From Actinoplanes palleronii (lineage in GTDB: Bacteria > Actinomycetota > Actinomycetes > Mycobacteriales > Micromonosporaceae): a stretch of 64,000 bases of DNA. The position numbers were made by a program, and so were the translations under genes. The stretch's first letter is position 1; every line of letters begins with the position of its first letter. The stretch spans positions 1-64,000 of the forward strand of contig NZ_BOMS01000083.1 of NCBI RefSeq assembly GCF_016862315.1. The letters are read 5' to 3'. This document shows, piece after piece, positions 48,744-57,607 of this stretch. The notes beneath the pieces are model-generated. The model was not told where the DNA came from, did no database searches, and saw only the letters and a list, made by a program, of their open reading frames with translations.

Positions 48744-49213
48744 GCGAGGCACGTATCGAAGCCGACAAGGACCTGCCGATCATCCGGATCACCAGGGACT
48801 TCACGGCCACCCCGGAGCAGCTCTTCCGGGCGCACACCGACCCGGAGCTGTTCGCCCAGTGGTGCGGCCCGGACTCGACAGTCACCCGGATCGCCCGCTG
48901 GGACGCCACCACCGGCGGCGCCTGGCGCTACGTCGCGGTGCAGGGCACCGAGGAGTACGGGTTCCACGGCTCGTTCCACGAGGTCGGCCCGGAGCGGATC
49001 GTCCAGACGTTCACGTTCGAGGGCATGCCCGAGGGGGTGTCCCTGGAGACGCTGACCTTCGAGGACCTCGGCGACGGCCGGACCCGCCTGCACGCCCAGT
49101 CCCTGGTGGACAGCATCGCCGGCCGGGACGCCTGGCTGCAGAGCGGCATGGAGACCGGCGTGAACGAGGGCTACACCAAACTGGACACCCTCCTGACCAA
49201 GGGCGCCGTGTAG
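48740..49213 (+). CDS. SRPBCC (AHSA1-like) domain protein
   Basis: A 157-residue helix-grip protein. IRITRDFTATPEQLFRAHTD with FAQWCGPD, WRYVAVQGTEEYGFHGSFHE, ERIVQTFTFEG and the C-terminal WLQSGMETGVNEGYTKLDTL match the Aha1-C/SRPBCC family. It forms a hydrophobic cavity for a small ligand. Coupled to the ArsR regulator, so its expression probably follows that ligand. Confidence 0.9.
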   Translation: MSEARIEADKDLPIIRITRDFTATPEQLFRAHTDPELFAQWCGPDSTVTRIARWDATTGGAWRYVAVQGTEEYGFHGSFHEVGPERIVQTFTFEGMPEGVSLETLTFEDLGDGRTRLHAQSLVDSIAGRDAWLQSGMETGVNEGYTKLDTLLTKGAV

Positions 49214-49267
49214 ACCGGTTGTCCACAGGGCCGAGCGGGCGGCGCGGGATTTCGGGACCCTGTCCTG

Positions 49268-50158
49268 ATGTCACGCGTCGCCCAGGTACCCACATCACTG
49301 ACCAAGGCCCCGTTCCGGGGATCGGCCGCGATCCGCGACGGCACGCTCAGCCGCAAGATGCTGCGCAGCCGGGCATGGCAGCGGCTGCTACCCGACGTGT
49401 ATGTGCACCGGGACCTGCCCGTCGACCATCGGCTCCGGTGCACAGCCGTGGGACTCGTCATGCCGGCCGGGACCGCGATCGGTGGCGCCAGCGCCGCCCA
49501 TCTCTGGGGCGCGCCCCTGGTGCGCCCCGATCCGCCGGTGTCCGTGGTGGCACCCCGCGACCGGTGGATGAACAGATTTCCCCGGGTCGCGGTCCATCAC
49601 ACCGTGCTCGGCCTCGACGACCTCACCGAGCTCGACGGGACACCGGTGACGACGCCGGAACGCACCGCCTTCGATGTCGGGCGACGGCTGCCCCGCGTCC
49701 ACGCCGTCGTGCTGTTCGACGCGCTGCTCCAGCAGGGGACGCTCGACGCCGGCGCCGTGATGGAGCTGGCCCGGCTGCGCAGCCGGTGGCCGGGGATCCC
49801 ACTGCTCAAGACGGTGCTGAGCCTCGCCGACGGGCGAGCCGAATCGCCGATGGAATCCCGCCTGCGGCTGCTGCTGCACGACGGCGGGTTGCCGGCGCCC
49901 CAGCCGCAGTACGAGATCCGGGACAGCCTCGGACGCCTGATCGCGCGGGTGGACCTCGGCTGGCCGGCGGCGCGGCTGGCAGTCGAGTACGAGGGTGATC
50001 ATCACCGGGAACGCGAACAGTTCCGGCGCGACATCAGCCGGGCACAGACGATACAGCGGCAGGGCTGGACGATCCTGCGGTTCACCGCGAACGACGTCCT
50101 CCGGCTGCCCCGGGAGACGGTCCTGGCGGTAGCGACCGAGCTGGCCAAGCACCGCTGA
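49268..50158 (+). CDS. DUF559 endonuclease-like protein with AbiEi-type N-terminus
   Basis: A 296-residue protein. The N-terminal part (LSRKMLRSRAWQRLLPDVYV, IGGASAAHLWG) looks like the winged-helix half of AbiEi-type antitoxins. The C-terminal DUF559 domain (about 195-296) has a Vsr/PD-(D/E)xK layout: PMESRLRLLLHDGG, ARVDLGWP, LAVEYEGDHH, and WTILRFTANDVL. Such proteins are frequent in actinobacteria; nuclease activity is inferred from the fold. No AbiEii-like toxin partner is adjacent. Confidence 0.78.
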   Translation: MSRVAQVPTSLTKAPFRGSAAIRDGTLSRKMLRSRAWQRLLPDVYVHRDLPVDHRLRCTAVGLVMPAGTAIGGASAAHLWGAPLVRPDPPVSVVAPRDRWMNRFPRVAVHHTVLGLDDLTELDGTPVTTPERTAFDVGRRLPRVHAVVLFDALLQQGTLDAGAVMELARLRSRWPGIPLLKTVLSLADGRAESPMESRLRLLLHDGGLPAPQPQYEIRDSLGRLIARVDLGWPAARLAVEYEGDHHREREQFRRDISRAQTIQRQGWTILRFTANDVLRLPRETVLAVATELAKHR

Positions 50159-50186
50159 CCCCGCGATCGATCTGGTTAAGGGCCGC

Positions 50187-50340
50187 CACGACCAGCCGAG
50201 ACCACCCAGCTGGCCCTCACGGCCCCTATCCGACCCCCATAACGGCCCCCACGACCAGCCGAGACCACCCAGCTGGCCCTCACGGCCCCTACCCCACCCC
50301 CATAACGGCCCCCACGACCAGCCGGGACCGTGCCGCTGGC
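50187..50340. repeat. 63-bp tandem repeat, about 2.4 copies, in gene-free interval
   Basis: Units beginning CACGACCAGCCGAGACC start at 50187, 50250 and 50313, exactly 63 bp apart; the first two differ at only a few bases and the third breaks off. The surrounding 50159-50525 interval holds no gene. Confidence 0.85.
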
Positions 50341-50525
50341 GGTGGCGGCCGCGTTGGGTGGGCGCTGCTGATCCGGGGGGTGCGGGCGGTGACCACAGGC
50401 ACCGCCCGGGAGGCGCGGGGTGGTCTGGTGGTGGGCGGCGTCGCGTCTGACCGGTGGGGGCTGTGCACAGGTCGTACCAGGAAAGGAGACGGCCTGGAGC
50501 GGCCGCCTCCTTTCCGGCAGAAGCG

Positions 50526-51779
50526 TTATGGGGTGGGGAAGAGGTCGTCGAAGACGGCTACGCGGTCGAACTGCATGGCGAAGTCGCGGGCCCGGGTCTC
50601 CATGGCGCGTTTCTCGGATTCCGGCATGTCGAGGACGACACGGTCCAGGGCGTCGCCGAGGGCGTTGATGTCGCCGGCCTCGATGATGATGGCGGTGTCG
50701 CCGACCGCCTCGCCGGTGCCGCCGGTCAGGGTGGTGACGATCGGGCCGCCGCCGGCCAGCATCTTCTCGGCCAGGGCGATGCCGAACGTCTCGACGAAGT
50801 CCGGTTCCGGCTTGGTGGGCAGCGCGTAGGCGGCGCACCCGGCCATCAGCAGCGGCTTCTCGTCGTCGTCGACGTCGTTGAGGAAGATGATCCGGTCGTC
50901 TTCCTTGGTCATCGCGCGGACGTGGTCCAGGGCCGGGCCGTTGCCCGCGATGACCAGCGGATACTCGTCCCGGGCGGCCATCTGGCCATACGCGATGACC
51001 AGGTCGTAGATGCCCTTGGCCCGGGCGACGCGGGACAGGAACAGGATGTACTTGCCGCGTTCCAGGCCGCGCTTCTTCAGCGCCTCGTCGACCGCGTCCT
51101 GCTCCAAGCCGAGGAACGCGGACGAGTCGATCGGCGGGTAACTGACCGTGACCCGGTCCTGGCACGCCTGGGCGAAGGACGTGCCGCAGTGCGCGTCGAC
51201 CTCCTCGGCCGAGGCGATGATCTCGTCCTTGGTGTACTCCGAGACCGCGACCACCTCGTCGCTGGCCAGGAACGTGGTGAGCAGGACGGTGGCGGCGCCG
51301 AAGCGGCCCTCGCGCAGGCAGGAGCGGATCACGTTGGTGACGTCCGAGCCGACCGCCTTCGCGATCGTGTGCACCTGCGGGTTGAAGCCGGCGGCCCGGG
51401 CCGCGGTCACCGCGTCGTTGATCACCTGGGTGTGCGGGACCAGGTACATCGACAGGCACACCGTGGGCACGCCGTCGCTGAGCAACTCGACCAGGCGCCC
51501 GGTGAGGCCGGCCAGATGGCGGCCGTCCGGCACGCGGTAGTCGCCGACCGCTTCCGGGCGTTCGACGGTGATGCCCTCGCTGTACGGGAGCAGGCGGTCG
51601 AGCGGCTTCAGCGGCAGACCGGCGGCCTGCAGCGTCGGGATCGGCCAGGTGAGCAGGCGGACGTCGTCGAAGCCCCGGGTCAGGGCCACTTCGGCGAGGT
51701 TGCGCGCCTCACCCGAGTGTCCGCAGATCACCGGGTCGGCGCGGACCGCGATCACGAGTCTCCGTGTAGGACGGCTCAT
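50526..51779 (-). CDS. GT4 family glycosyltransferase
   Basis: A 417-residue GT-B glycosyltransferase. Donor-domain motifs YILFLSRVARAKGIYDLVIA, PLVIAGNGPALDHVRAM and the EX7E-like EPDFVETFGIALAEKMLAGG (about 330-350) place it in CAZy family GT4. The N-terminal ADPVICGHSGEARNLAE is the acceptor-side Gly loop. ATG 51779 is preferred over 51785 because AAGGA then sits six bases upstream. It follows the GH92 gene by nine bases, so the two are one operon; the sugar is unknown, mannose being suggested by the neighbour. Confidence 0.87.
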   Translation of the reverse strand: MSRPTRRLVIAVRADPVICGHSGEARNLAEVALTRGFDDVRLLTWPIPTLQAAGLPLKPLDRLLPYSEGITVERPEAVGDYRVPDGRHLAGLTGRLVELLSDGVPTVCLSMYLVPHTQVINDAVTAARAAGFNPQVHTIAKAVGSDVTNVIRSCLREGRFGAATVLLTTFLASDEVVAVSEYTKDEIIASAEEVDAHCGTSFAQACQDRVTVSYPPIDSSAFLGLEQDAVDEALKKRGLERGKYILFLSRVARAKGIYDLVIAYGQMAARDEYPLVIAGNGPALDHVRAMTKEDDRIIFLNDVDDDEKPLLMAGCAAYALPTKPEPDFVETFGIALAEKMLAGGGPIVTTLTGGTGEAVGDTAIIIEAGDINALGDALDRVVLDMPESEKRAMETRARDFAMQFDRVAVFDDLFPTP

Positions 51780-51788
51780 GGTCATTCC

Positions 51789-53933
51789 TTAGGTGTTCGC
51801 AGGGGGGTTGGAGAGGGTGAAGGAATGGGACGGCGGGCGGATCCCGTGCGCCCAGGTCGAGGGCTCGGGGCCGAGCTTCAGGTGCAGCCGGCCGCCGCGG
51901 TGCACGTCGGTGGCGGCCAGATGACCCGCGTGCAGCGGTTTGCCGTTGAGGGTGGCGGACTGGACGTACTGGGCCGGCGGGTCGTGGTCGAGACCGTCGA
52001 CGCCGATCGGCGTCTCGCGGTGCCCGCTCGTCTCGATGATGAACTCCTCGTCGCCCACGCGCATCGTGGCCCGCTCGAAAGCGGGGGCGTTCACCAGGAA
52101 GAGGTTCTGCCCGGCGACCGGGAACAGGCCCAGGGACGCCCAGACGTACCAGGAGCTCAGGCCGCCGGAGTCGTCGTTGCCCGGCAGGCCACCGGGGCCG
52201 GTGCCGAACTGCCAGGTCAGCGTGGAGTGCACGATCTCGGCGGTGCGATCTGGTCGGCCGGCGTAGTGGTACGCCCAAGGCGCTTCCATGTCCGGCTCGT
52301 TGTTCAGTCCCTCGAACCGGTTCAGCGCGTAGCCGAGCGCCATCTCGGCCGGTTGCGGGCCGACACCGGGCTGCTTGACCGGCTCGGCGCCGTAGCCGAA
52401 GAACCGGTCCAGCTGGTCGATGAAACCCTTGTCGCCGCCGGACAGCTCGATCCGGGCGGCCATGTCGTGCAGCAGCCGGAACGAGTAGTTCCACTTGCCG
52501 CCCTCGTAGAACTCCGAGTCGCGCAGCAGGCCGGTGGTCGGCTCGAACGCGTTCACCCACTGGTGGCTGCGGCGCTCCAGGTCGTCGGCGAGGCGCCGGT
52601 CGTTGAGCGCGCGGGCCAGCTTGGCGGTGCAGTGGTGGGCGTAGGCCAGGTCGAGGGTGTGGGTGATCGGGTGCACCAGGCCGTGCTCGAAGAAGTCCTC
52701 GCCGTACATCCGGCGCAGGTCGTCGGCCATGTGCACGAGCGCCCAGCCCCAGTCGATGCCGTTGCGGCCCAGGGCGTGCGCGTCGGCGATCGCGGTGTGC
52801 GCGAGCGCGGACGCCTGCCGGAAGAACCGGTCGGCGCCCCGGGCCATCCGGTACCCGATCGGGAAGTTGCCCTCCTCCTCGCAGACCCGGATGAGCGACT
52901 CGAGCAGGTCCATGGCCCGGTCCGGCGCGATCGCCTGCAGCAGCGGGATCTGCGTCTTGTAGATGTCCCACATGGTGCAGATGTCGAACGCGTACGGCCC
53001 GGAGTTCGGCCAGAACGGGCTCTCGTCGTCGGCGACGCACGGCTTGATCAGCGAGTGGTAGAGCGCGGTCGCCATCACCGTGCGCCGGGCCGGGGTGCCG
53101 CCTTCGACCTTGACCCGGCCGATGTGGTCACCCCAGCGGGCCCTGGTGCCGGAGCGGACCTTCTCGAACGCCGGCTCGGCGGTGCCGCACTCGCGCCGCA
53201 GGTTCTCCTTGGCCTGCTCGCAGCCGCGCAGCGAGAACCCCATCCGCACCTCGATGGTCTGCCCGGCCCGGGCCGAGCCCATGAAGAGCAGGCCGAACGG
53301 GCGCAGCGTGGTGTGCCGGATGCTGTCGAAGTCGAGCCGGGTGCCGCCCGGGATCAGGCGCCGGTCGTACCAGAGCATCTGGCGCCAGCCGGGGGTGTCC
53401 GCCTCGATGTAGACCGAGAGCGGCACGCCCTCCATGACCACGGTGCCCTGCGCGCAGCCGTGGCCCATGCTCTCCACCTGGGCGCGCAGCGGAACCGTGC
53501 GCCCCAGGTCGATCGCCAGGCCGCCGCAGGACAGGTCGAGGACGACCCGGGCGCTGTGGTGGTCGGGGAACGTGTACCGGTGCACGGCGACCTTCTCGCC
53601 CACGGTGATCTCGCTGCGCACCCCGGTGTCGAGGTTCGCGGCGTAGTAGCCGGGCTCGGCGCGCTCGTCGTGCAGCGCCCAGGACTGGCCGAGATCGTCC
53701 AGCGGCTGGACCATCGGGGTGACCCGCACGTAGTTGTAGTACTTGCGGATCGCACCGGTGCCGGACTGCTGGAAGTGGGTGAAGCCGGAGGCCTGGGTCC
53801 GCTCGAACATCTCCTCGGGCACGCCCTCGGTGTTCTTCGCGTACCGGCCGTAACCGGTCGGGTAGGCGCCGGAGTAGGCGCAGGCGGAGACCATGCCGAA
53901 AGGCGAGGTCGCGCCGGGGTGGGTGTTACCCAC
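51789..53933 (-). CDS. GH92 alpha-mannosidase, 5' end uncertain
   Basis: A 714-residue glycoside hydrolase of family 92 without signal peptide. NTHPGATSPFGMVSA, SGFTHFQQSGTG, a middle ALYHSLIKPCVADD and AFDICTMWDIYKTQIPLLQA with VCEEEGNFPIGYRMAR, and GLPGNDDSGGLSSWYVWASL carry the family's calcium and catalytic residues. The first usable start is the GTG at 53931-53933, but 35 more in-frame codons upstream encode the conserved opening VDPFIGTAATDLPRAHG, reached directly after an in-frame TAG with no start codon. It is a calcium-dependent exo-mannosidase by family; a cytoplasmic location is unusual. Confidence 0.82.
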   Translation of the reverse strand: MGNTHPGATSPFGMVSACAYSGAYPTGYGRYAKNTEGVPEEMFERTQASGFTHFQQSGTGAIRKYYNYVRVTPMVQPLDDLGQSWALHDERAEPGYYAANLDTGVRSEITVGEKVAVHRYTFPDHHSARVVLDLSCGGLAIDLGRTVPLRAQVESMGHGCAQGTVVMEGVPLSVYIEADTPGWRQMLWYDRRLIPGGTRLDFDSIRHTTLRPFGLLFMGSARAGQTIEVRMGFSLRGCEQAKENLRRECGTAEPAFEKVRSGTRARWGDHIGRVKVEGGTPARRTVMATALYHSLIKPCVADDESPFWPNSGPYAFDICTMWDIYKTQIPLLQAIAPDRAMDLLESLIRVCEEEGNFPIGYRMARGADRFFRQASALAHTAIADAHALGRNGIDWGWALVHMADDLRRMYGEDFFEHGLVHPITHTLDLAYAHHCTAKLARALNDRRLADDLERRSHQWVNAFEPTTGLLRDSEFYEGGKWNYSFRLLHDMAARIELSGGDKGFIDQLDRFFGYGAEPVKQPGVGPQPAEMALGYALNRFEGLNNEPDMEAPWAYHYAGRPDRTAEIVHSTLTWQFGTGPGGLPGNDDSGGLSSWYVWASLGLFPVAGQNLFLVNAPAFERATMRVGDEEFIIETSGHRETPIGVDGLDHDPPAQYVQSATLNGKPLHAGHLAATDVHRGGRLHLKLGPEPSTWAHGIRPPSHSFTLSNPPANT

Positions 53934-54041
53934 CTGCGGCTTGGGCCACCACCAAGTGGCGGCCAGACCGTGTGCCCTGGGCAGGTCGGTCGCCGCGGTG
54001 CCGATGAATGGATCAACGTTGTCGAGGATTTCGGGACTCTA
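53934..54041 (-). other. Conserved GH92 N-terminal codons without a start codon
   Basis: In frame with the GH92 gene, codons 54038-53934 read SPEILDNVDPFIGTAATDLP and onward to PKPQ, matching the usual GH92 beginning. The codon before them is TAG (54041-54039). AGGAGG stands at 54060-54055. A TTG in place of TAG would give a normal gene, so a start-codon mutation, frameshift or sequencing error is possible. Confidence 0.6.
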
Positions 54042-54070
54042 ACCGGCCGCGAACCCTCCTGTGGTTTCAA

Positions 54071-56323
54071 TCAGGTGAACTGCTCCATAGGAGTGACACA
54101 TGCCCCGCTCAACAACATCTCCTGGAACTCTTCCGGGGGCTTCGGCGGGCTGAAGAAAAATCCCTGTACGGCCGGGCAGCCGGCCGCCTTCAGCGCCTCC
54201 CAGTCGGCGGTCTCCTCGACCCCCTCGGCGATCGTGGACATGCCCAGCGACCGGGCCAGCCAGAGCACCGCCGAGATGATCGACGCCTTGCGCTGGTCCT
54301 CGGCCAGGCCGGCCACGAACGAGCGGTCCAGCTTCACGATGTCGGCCGGAACCGACTTGAGCCAGGTCAGCGAGCTGTACCCGGTGCCGAAGTCGTCGAG
54401 CGCGATCCGTACGCCGAGCCGCTTGATGGTGGCCAGCCGCTCACTGACGTCGACCGTCGAGGCCAGCAGCGCGGTCTCGGTGATCTCCAGGACCAGCCGG
54501 GCCGGGTCCAGCCCGGGGTGCGCGGCGAGCAGGTCGGCCAGCTTCGGCACGAAGTCCGGCTCGGCCAGCTGCCGAGGGCTGACGTTCACCGACACGTAGC
54601 CCAGGTGCCCGGACCAGTAGAGCAGGTGATCGACCGCGGAGCGCAGCACGTGCTCGCCGAGCGGCACGATCATGCCGGTCTCCTCGGCCGCGCCGATGAA
54701 GTGGTACGGGCTGAGGATCCGCCCGTCCGGGGTCCGCATCCGGCACAGCGCCTCGGCGCCGACGATCTGGCCGGTGACCGTGGAGACCACCGGCTGGAAC
54801 CAGAGCGGCAGCGTCCACGGCAGGTTACCGGCCAGCGCCTGGCGCAGCCGGGCCTCGGCGGCGATCCGCTCGTGCACCGACACCCGCATGCCCTCGGCGA
54901 ACACCTCGAGCCGGTTGCCGCCGGCCCGCTTGGCCGCGTACATCGCGGTGTCCGCGGCCAGCACCACGTCGTCGGTGTGCTCGGCGCCGTAGACGGACGC
55001 CACGCCGATGCTGACCGTGACCGGCAGCTGGTTGCCGCTCACGTCGAGCGGCTGACCCATCGACGCCAGGATCTCCTGCCCGGTGCGCAGCCCGTCGGCC
55101 GGCGGGCCGGCCAGGGCCACCACGAACTCGTCGCCGCCGAGCCGGGCCAGCAGCGCGCCGGACGGCACGGTACGGGCCAGCCGGGCGGAGAGCGCGCGCA
55201 GCACGTCGTCGCCGGCCGCGTGCCCGGAGCCGTCGTTCACCGACTTGAACCGGTCCACGTCCAGGTAGATCACGCTGACCGGCTCCTTGCGGGCCAGCAT
55301 CCCGGCCAGGTCGTTCTCGAACGCCTTGCGGGACAGCAGCCCGGTCAGCGTGTCGTGGCGGACCTGCCGGCGCAGCTCGTCCTGGTGGTTACGCGCGCTG
55401 GTGATGTCCATGCAGTGCGCGAAGATGAACCGCAGCTTGTCCTGCTTGTCGTAGAGCGGGGTGCTGTGCAGCTCGACCCAGATCAGCGTGCCGTCGTCGG
55501 TGCGCCGGTACTGGCGGGTCATGGTGATCGGGTCCCGGGACGCGACCGCCCGGTCGAACGCCGTCATCTCCTCGTTCACCGCGACGAGCGGCACGTCGCG
55601 GACCGAGAAGTCGGCCGGAAGCTGGTCCGGCAGCCGCAGCCAGTGCCGGTAGGCGGCGTTGGTGCGCAGCACCCGGCCGTCCGGGGCGAACATCGCCATC
55701 GGTACGGGTGTCTCGTCGAAGGCGACGCTGAGCTGGGCCTGGCTCTCCTCGAGGTTGTCCTGGGCCCGCCGCTCCTCGGACTCGGTGAGGCCCCAGGCGA
55801 CCACCTGGAAACCGGCCGCGAGCAGCACCGCGACGCCGTGCAGCACCGCCCAGACCAGCGGGTGCGACATCGCCTGGTGGTGGTCGTAGGTGTGCGAGCT
55901 CATCAGCACCCCGAACACCGCGTGGTGCAGGGTGGTGGCGACCAGGAACGCGCCGAACGGCGCCCAGTCCCGGTACAGCGCGAGCGCGGCGACCGCGATG
56001 AAGAACGAGAAGTGCGCCTCGGTCAGGCCGTTGCTGAGCGAGACGAACCCGCCGCAGGCGACCGTGAAGCCGATCGCCACGCAGACCGACTGCAGCCGCC
56101 GGTGGCGCACCAGGGTGCCGGCCACCACGCACGGCAGCACCAGCAGGTCGGTCCAGAGCAGGGTCGAACCCTGATCCGGGCGCAGCGCCCCGAACACGGT
56201 CACGCCGACCACGACGACGGCGAGCAGCAGCGTCAGCAGACGATGCCGCGCCGCCCAGTCCTCATCACGGAGGCCGCCACCGGCCGGAAGCCGGTCCCGC
56301 AGCCACGTCAGCCAGGTACCCAC
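54071..56323 (-). CDS. Membrane PAS-GGDEF-EAL cyclic di-GMP enzyme
   Basis: A 750-residue protein: a six-helix membrane domain (about 28-178), PAS with PAC (about 195-310), GGDEF domain with intact motif G396-F400 (ARLGGDEF), and EAL domain with E524-A-L (GAEALCRM), NVSPRQL, LEITETALL, LDDFGTGYSSL and AEGVEE, all in place. No RxxD inhibitory site precedes the GGDEF. Both synthesis and hydrolysis of c-di-GMP are possible. GTG start. It lies just upstream of the GH92 gene on the same strand. The PilZ protein at 42037-42663 is a candidate receptor. Confidence 0.9.
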   Translation of the reverse strand: MGTWLTWLRDRLPAGGGLRDEDWAARHRLLTLLLAVVVVGVTVFGALRPDQGSTLLWTDLLVLPCVVAGTLVRHRRLQSVCVAIGFTVACGGFVSLSNGLTEAHFSFFIAVAALALYRDWAPFGAFLVATTLHHAVFGVLMSSHTYDHHQAMSHPLVWAVLHGVAVLLAAGFQVVAWGLTESEERRAQDNLEESQAQLSVAFDETPVPMAMFAPDGRVLRTNAAYRHWLRLPDQLPADFSVRDVPLVAVNEEMTAFDRAVASRDPITMTRQYRRTDDGTLIWVELHSTPLYDKQDKLRFIFAHCMDITSARNHQDELRRQVRHDTLTGLLSRKAFENDLAGMLARKEPVSVIYLDVDRFKSVNDGSGHAAGDDVLRALSARLARTVPSGALLARLGGDEFVVALAGPPADGLRTGQEILASMGQPLDVSGNQLPVTVSIGVASVYGAEHTDDVVLAADTAMYAAKRAGGNRLEVFAEGMRVSVHERIAAEARLRQALAGNLPWTLPLWFQPVVSTVTGQIVGAEALCRMRTPDGRILSPYHFIGAAEETGMIVPLGEHVLRSAVDHLLYWSGHLGYVSVNVSPRQLAEPDFVPKLADLLAAHPGLDPARLVLEITETALLASTVDVSERLATIKRLGVRIALDDFGTGYSSLTWLKSVPADIVKLDRSFVAGLAEDQRKASIISAVLWLARSLGMSTIAEGVEETADWEALKAAGCPAVQGFFFSPPKPPEEFQEMLLSGACVTPMEQFT

Positions 56324-56377
56324 GCCTGCTAGATCGGCCTGAACCGCACACGGCCATAGCGTGAGGCCGGTAGCTAC

Positions 56378-57601
56378 TCAGGAGCGAAGCACCGCGGCGA
56401 GCCCGGCGACGAAGCGGTCGACGTCGCCGGTGGTGCTGCCGAGGCCGAAGCTGGCCCGGAGCAGACCGGTCACGGCGGTGTGACAGCTGCCGGATTTGTC
56501 GGTTTTCAACAATGAGCGGACCAGCGGATGGGCGCAGAACTGACCCGCCCGGACGCCGATGCCGTGCTCGCGGGCCAGCCGCCGCGCCACCTCGGCCGGG
56601 TCCCGGCCGGGCAGGTCGAGAGAGACGATGCCGACCCGCGGGTGGTCCGGGCCGAAGACGCTCACCTCGCGGGCCTCCGGGATGTCGCGCAGACCGTCCC
56701 GGAGCCGGGTCAGCAACTCCTGCTCGTGCCGGTGCAGAGCGTCCCGGTCGGCGGTCAGCAGGGCCGCGCAGACCGCGGCGAGCGACACCGCGCCGAGCAG
56801 GTTGGGGGTGCCGCCCTCGTGCCGGGCCGGGCCCTGCGACCAGGTCAGCTCGCCGGGCCGGTCGCCGACCAGGGCACTGGCGCCGCCGCCGGCCAGGTAG
56901 GGCTCGGCGGCGTCCAGCCAGTCGGCCCGGCCGACCAGGACGCCGGCGCCGAACGGGGCGTACAGCTTGTGACCGGAGAAGGCCAGGTAGTCGGCGCCGA
57001 GGTCGCTCATCGAGACCGGGTGGTGCGGCGCGAGCTGGGCGGCGTCGACGATCACCCGTACGCCGTGGGCGTGCGCGAGGTCGGCGAGTTCCCGGACCGG
57101 CCAGAGCTCGCCGGTGACGTTGCTCGCGCCGGTCACGGTGAGGACTTTTTCGCCGGGCGCCCGGAGTGCGTCTTCCAGCAGTCGAAGAGCCTCGGCGGGC
57201 GACGAGGGCGTCGGCAGGCGGAGCGGGTTCGGCCAGGGCAGCAGGTTCGCGTGGTGTTCGCCGTCGAACACGATCGTGGTGGTGCCGGCCGGCAGGGCGC
57301 GGGCCAGCAGGTTGAGCGCGTCGGTGGTGTTCCGCGTGAAGATCACCTGGTCGCCGGGGCGGGCGCCGGCGAACTCGGCCACCACGTCCCGGGCCACCTC
57401 GTACGCCACGGTCGAGGTCTGCGAGCGCACCCCGGTGCCGCGGTGCACGCTGCCGTAGCGGGGCAGCAGTTCGGCCACCGCGGTCGCGGCGGCCTCCACG
57501 CACGGGGCGGACGCGGCGTAGTCGAGGTGGGCGAACCGCACCGTCTCACCGCTGGGGAGCTCGGTCTTCAGGTCGTCACCGATGATGCCGAGAGCCGACA
57601 T
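56378..57601 (-). CDS. Cysteine desulfurase-like class V aminotransferase under a SAM-IV-type riboswitch
   Basis: A 407-residue PLP enzyme of fold type I. K212 (FSGHKLYAPFG) binds PLP, with D186 (VDAAQLAPH) and the stacking His in GEHHANLLPW (116-117). C356 in RAGQFCAHPL stands where SufS/IscS keep the persulfide Cys. GTGVRSQTST and EGGTPNLLGAVSLA are also typical. It probably frees sulfur from cysteine or a related thiol. GGAGG lies six bases before the ATG, inside the riboswitch expression platform. SAM control fits a sulfur-metabolism role. Confidence 0.86.
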   Translation of the reverse strand: MSALGIIGDDLKTELPSGETVRFAHLDYAASAPCVEAAATAVAELLPRYGSVHRGTGVRSQTSTVAYEVARDVVAEFAGARPGDQVIFTRNTTDALNLLARALPAGTTTIVFDGEHHANLLPWPNPLRLPTPSSPAEALRLLEDALRAPGEKVLTVTGASNVTGELWPVRELADLAHAHGVRVIVDAAQLAPHHPVSMSDLGADYLAFSGHKLYAPFGAGVLVGRADWLDAAEPYLAGGGASALVGDRPGELTWSQGPARHEGGTPNLLGAVSLAAVCAALLTADRDALHRHEQELLTRLRDGLRDIPEAREVSVFGPDHPRVGIVSLDLPGRDPAEVARRLAREHGIGVRAGQFCAHPLVRSLLKTDKSGSCHTAVTGLLRASFGLGSTTGDVDRFVAGLAAVLRS

Positions 57602-57607
57602 GGCATG

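Noticed and set aside
50454-54599. Open reading frame of 1381 codons on the plus strand across the GT4 and GH92 genes
   Set aside because: It is the antisense shadow of two well-supported minus-strand genes. Its translation is rich in Arg, Gly, His and Asp with no domain, as expected from high-GC codon bias.
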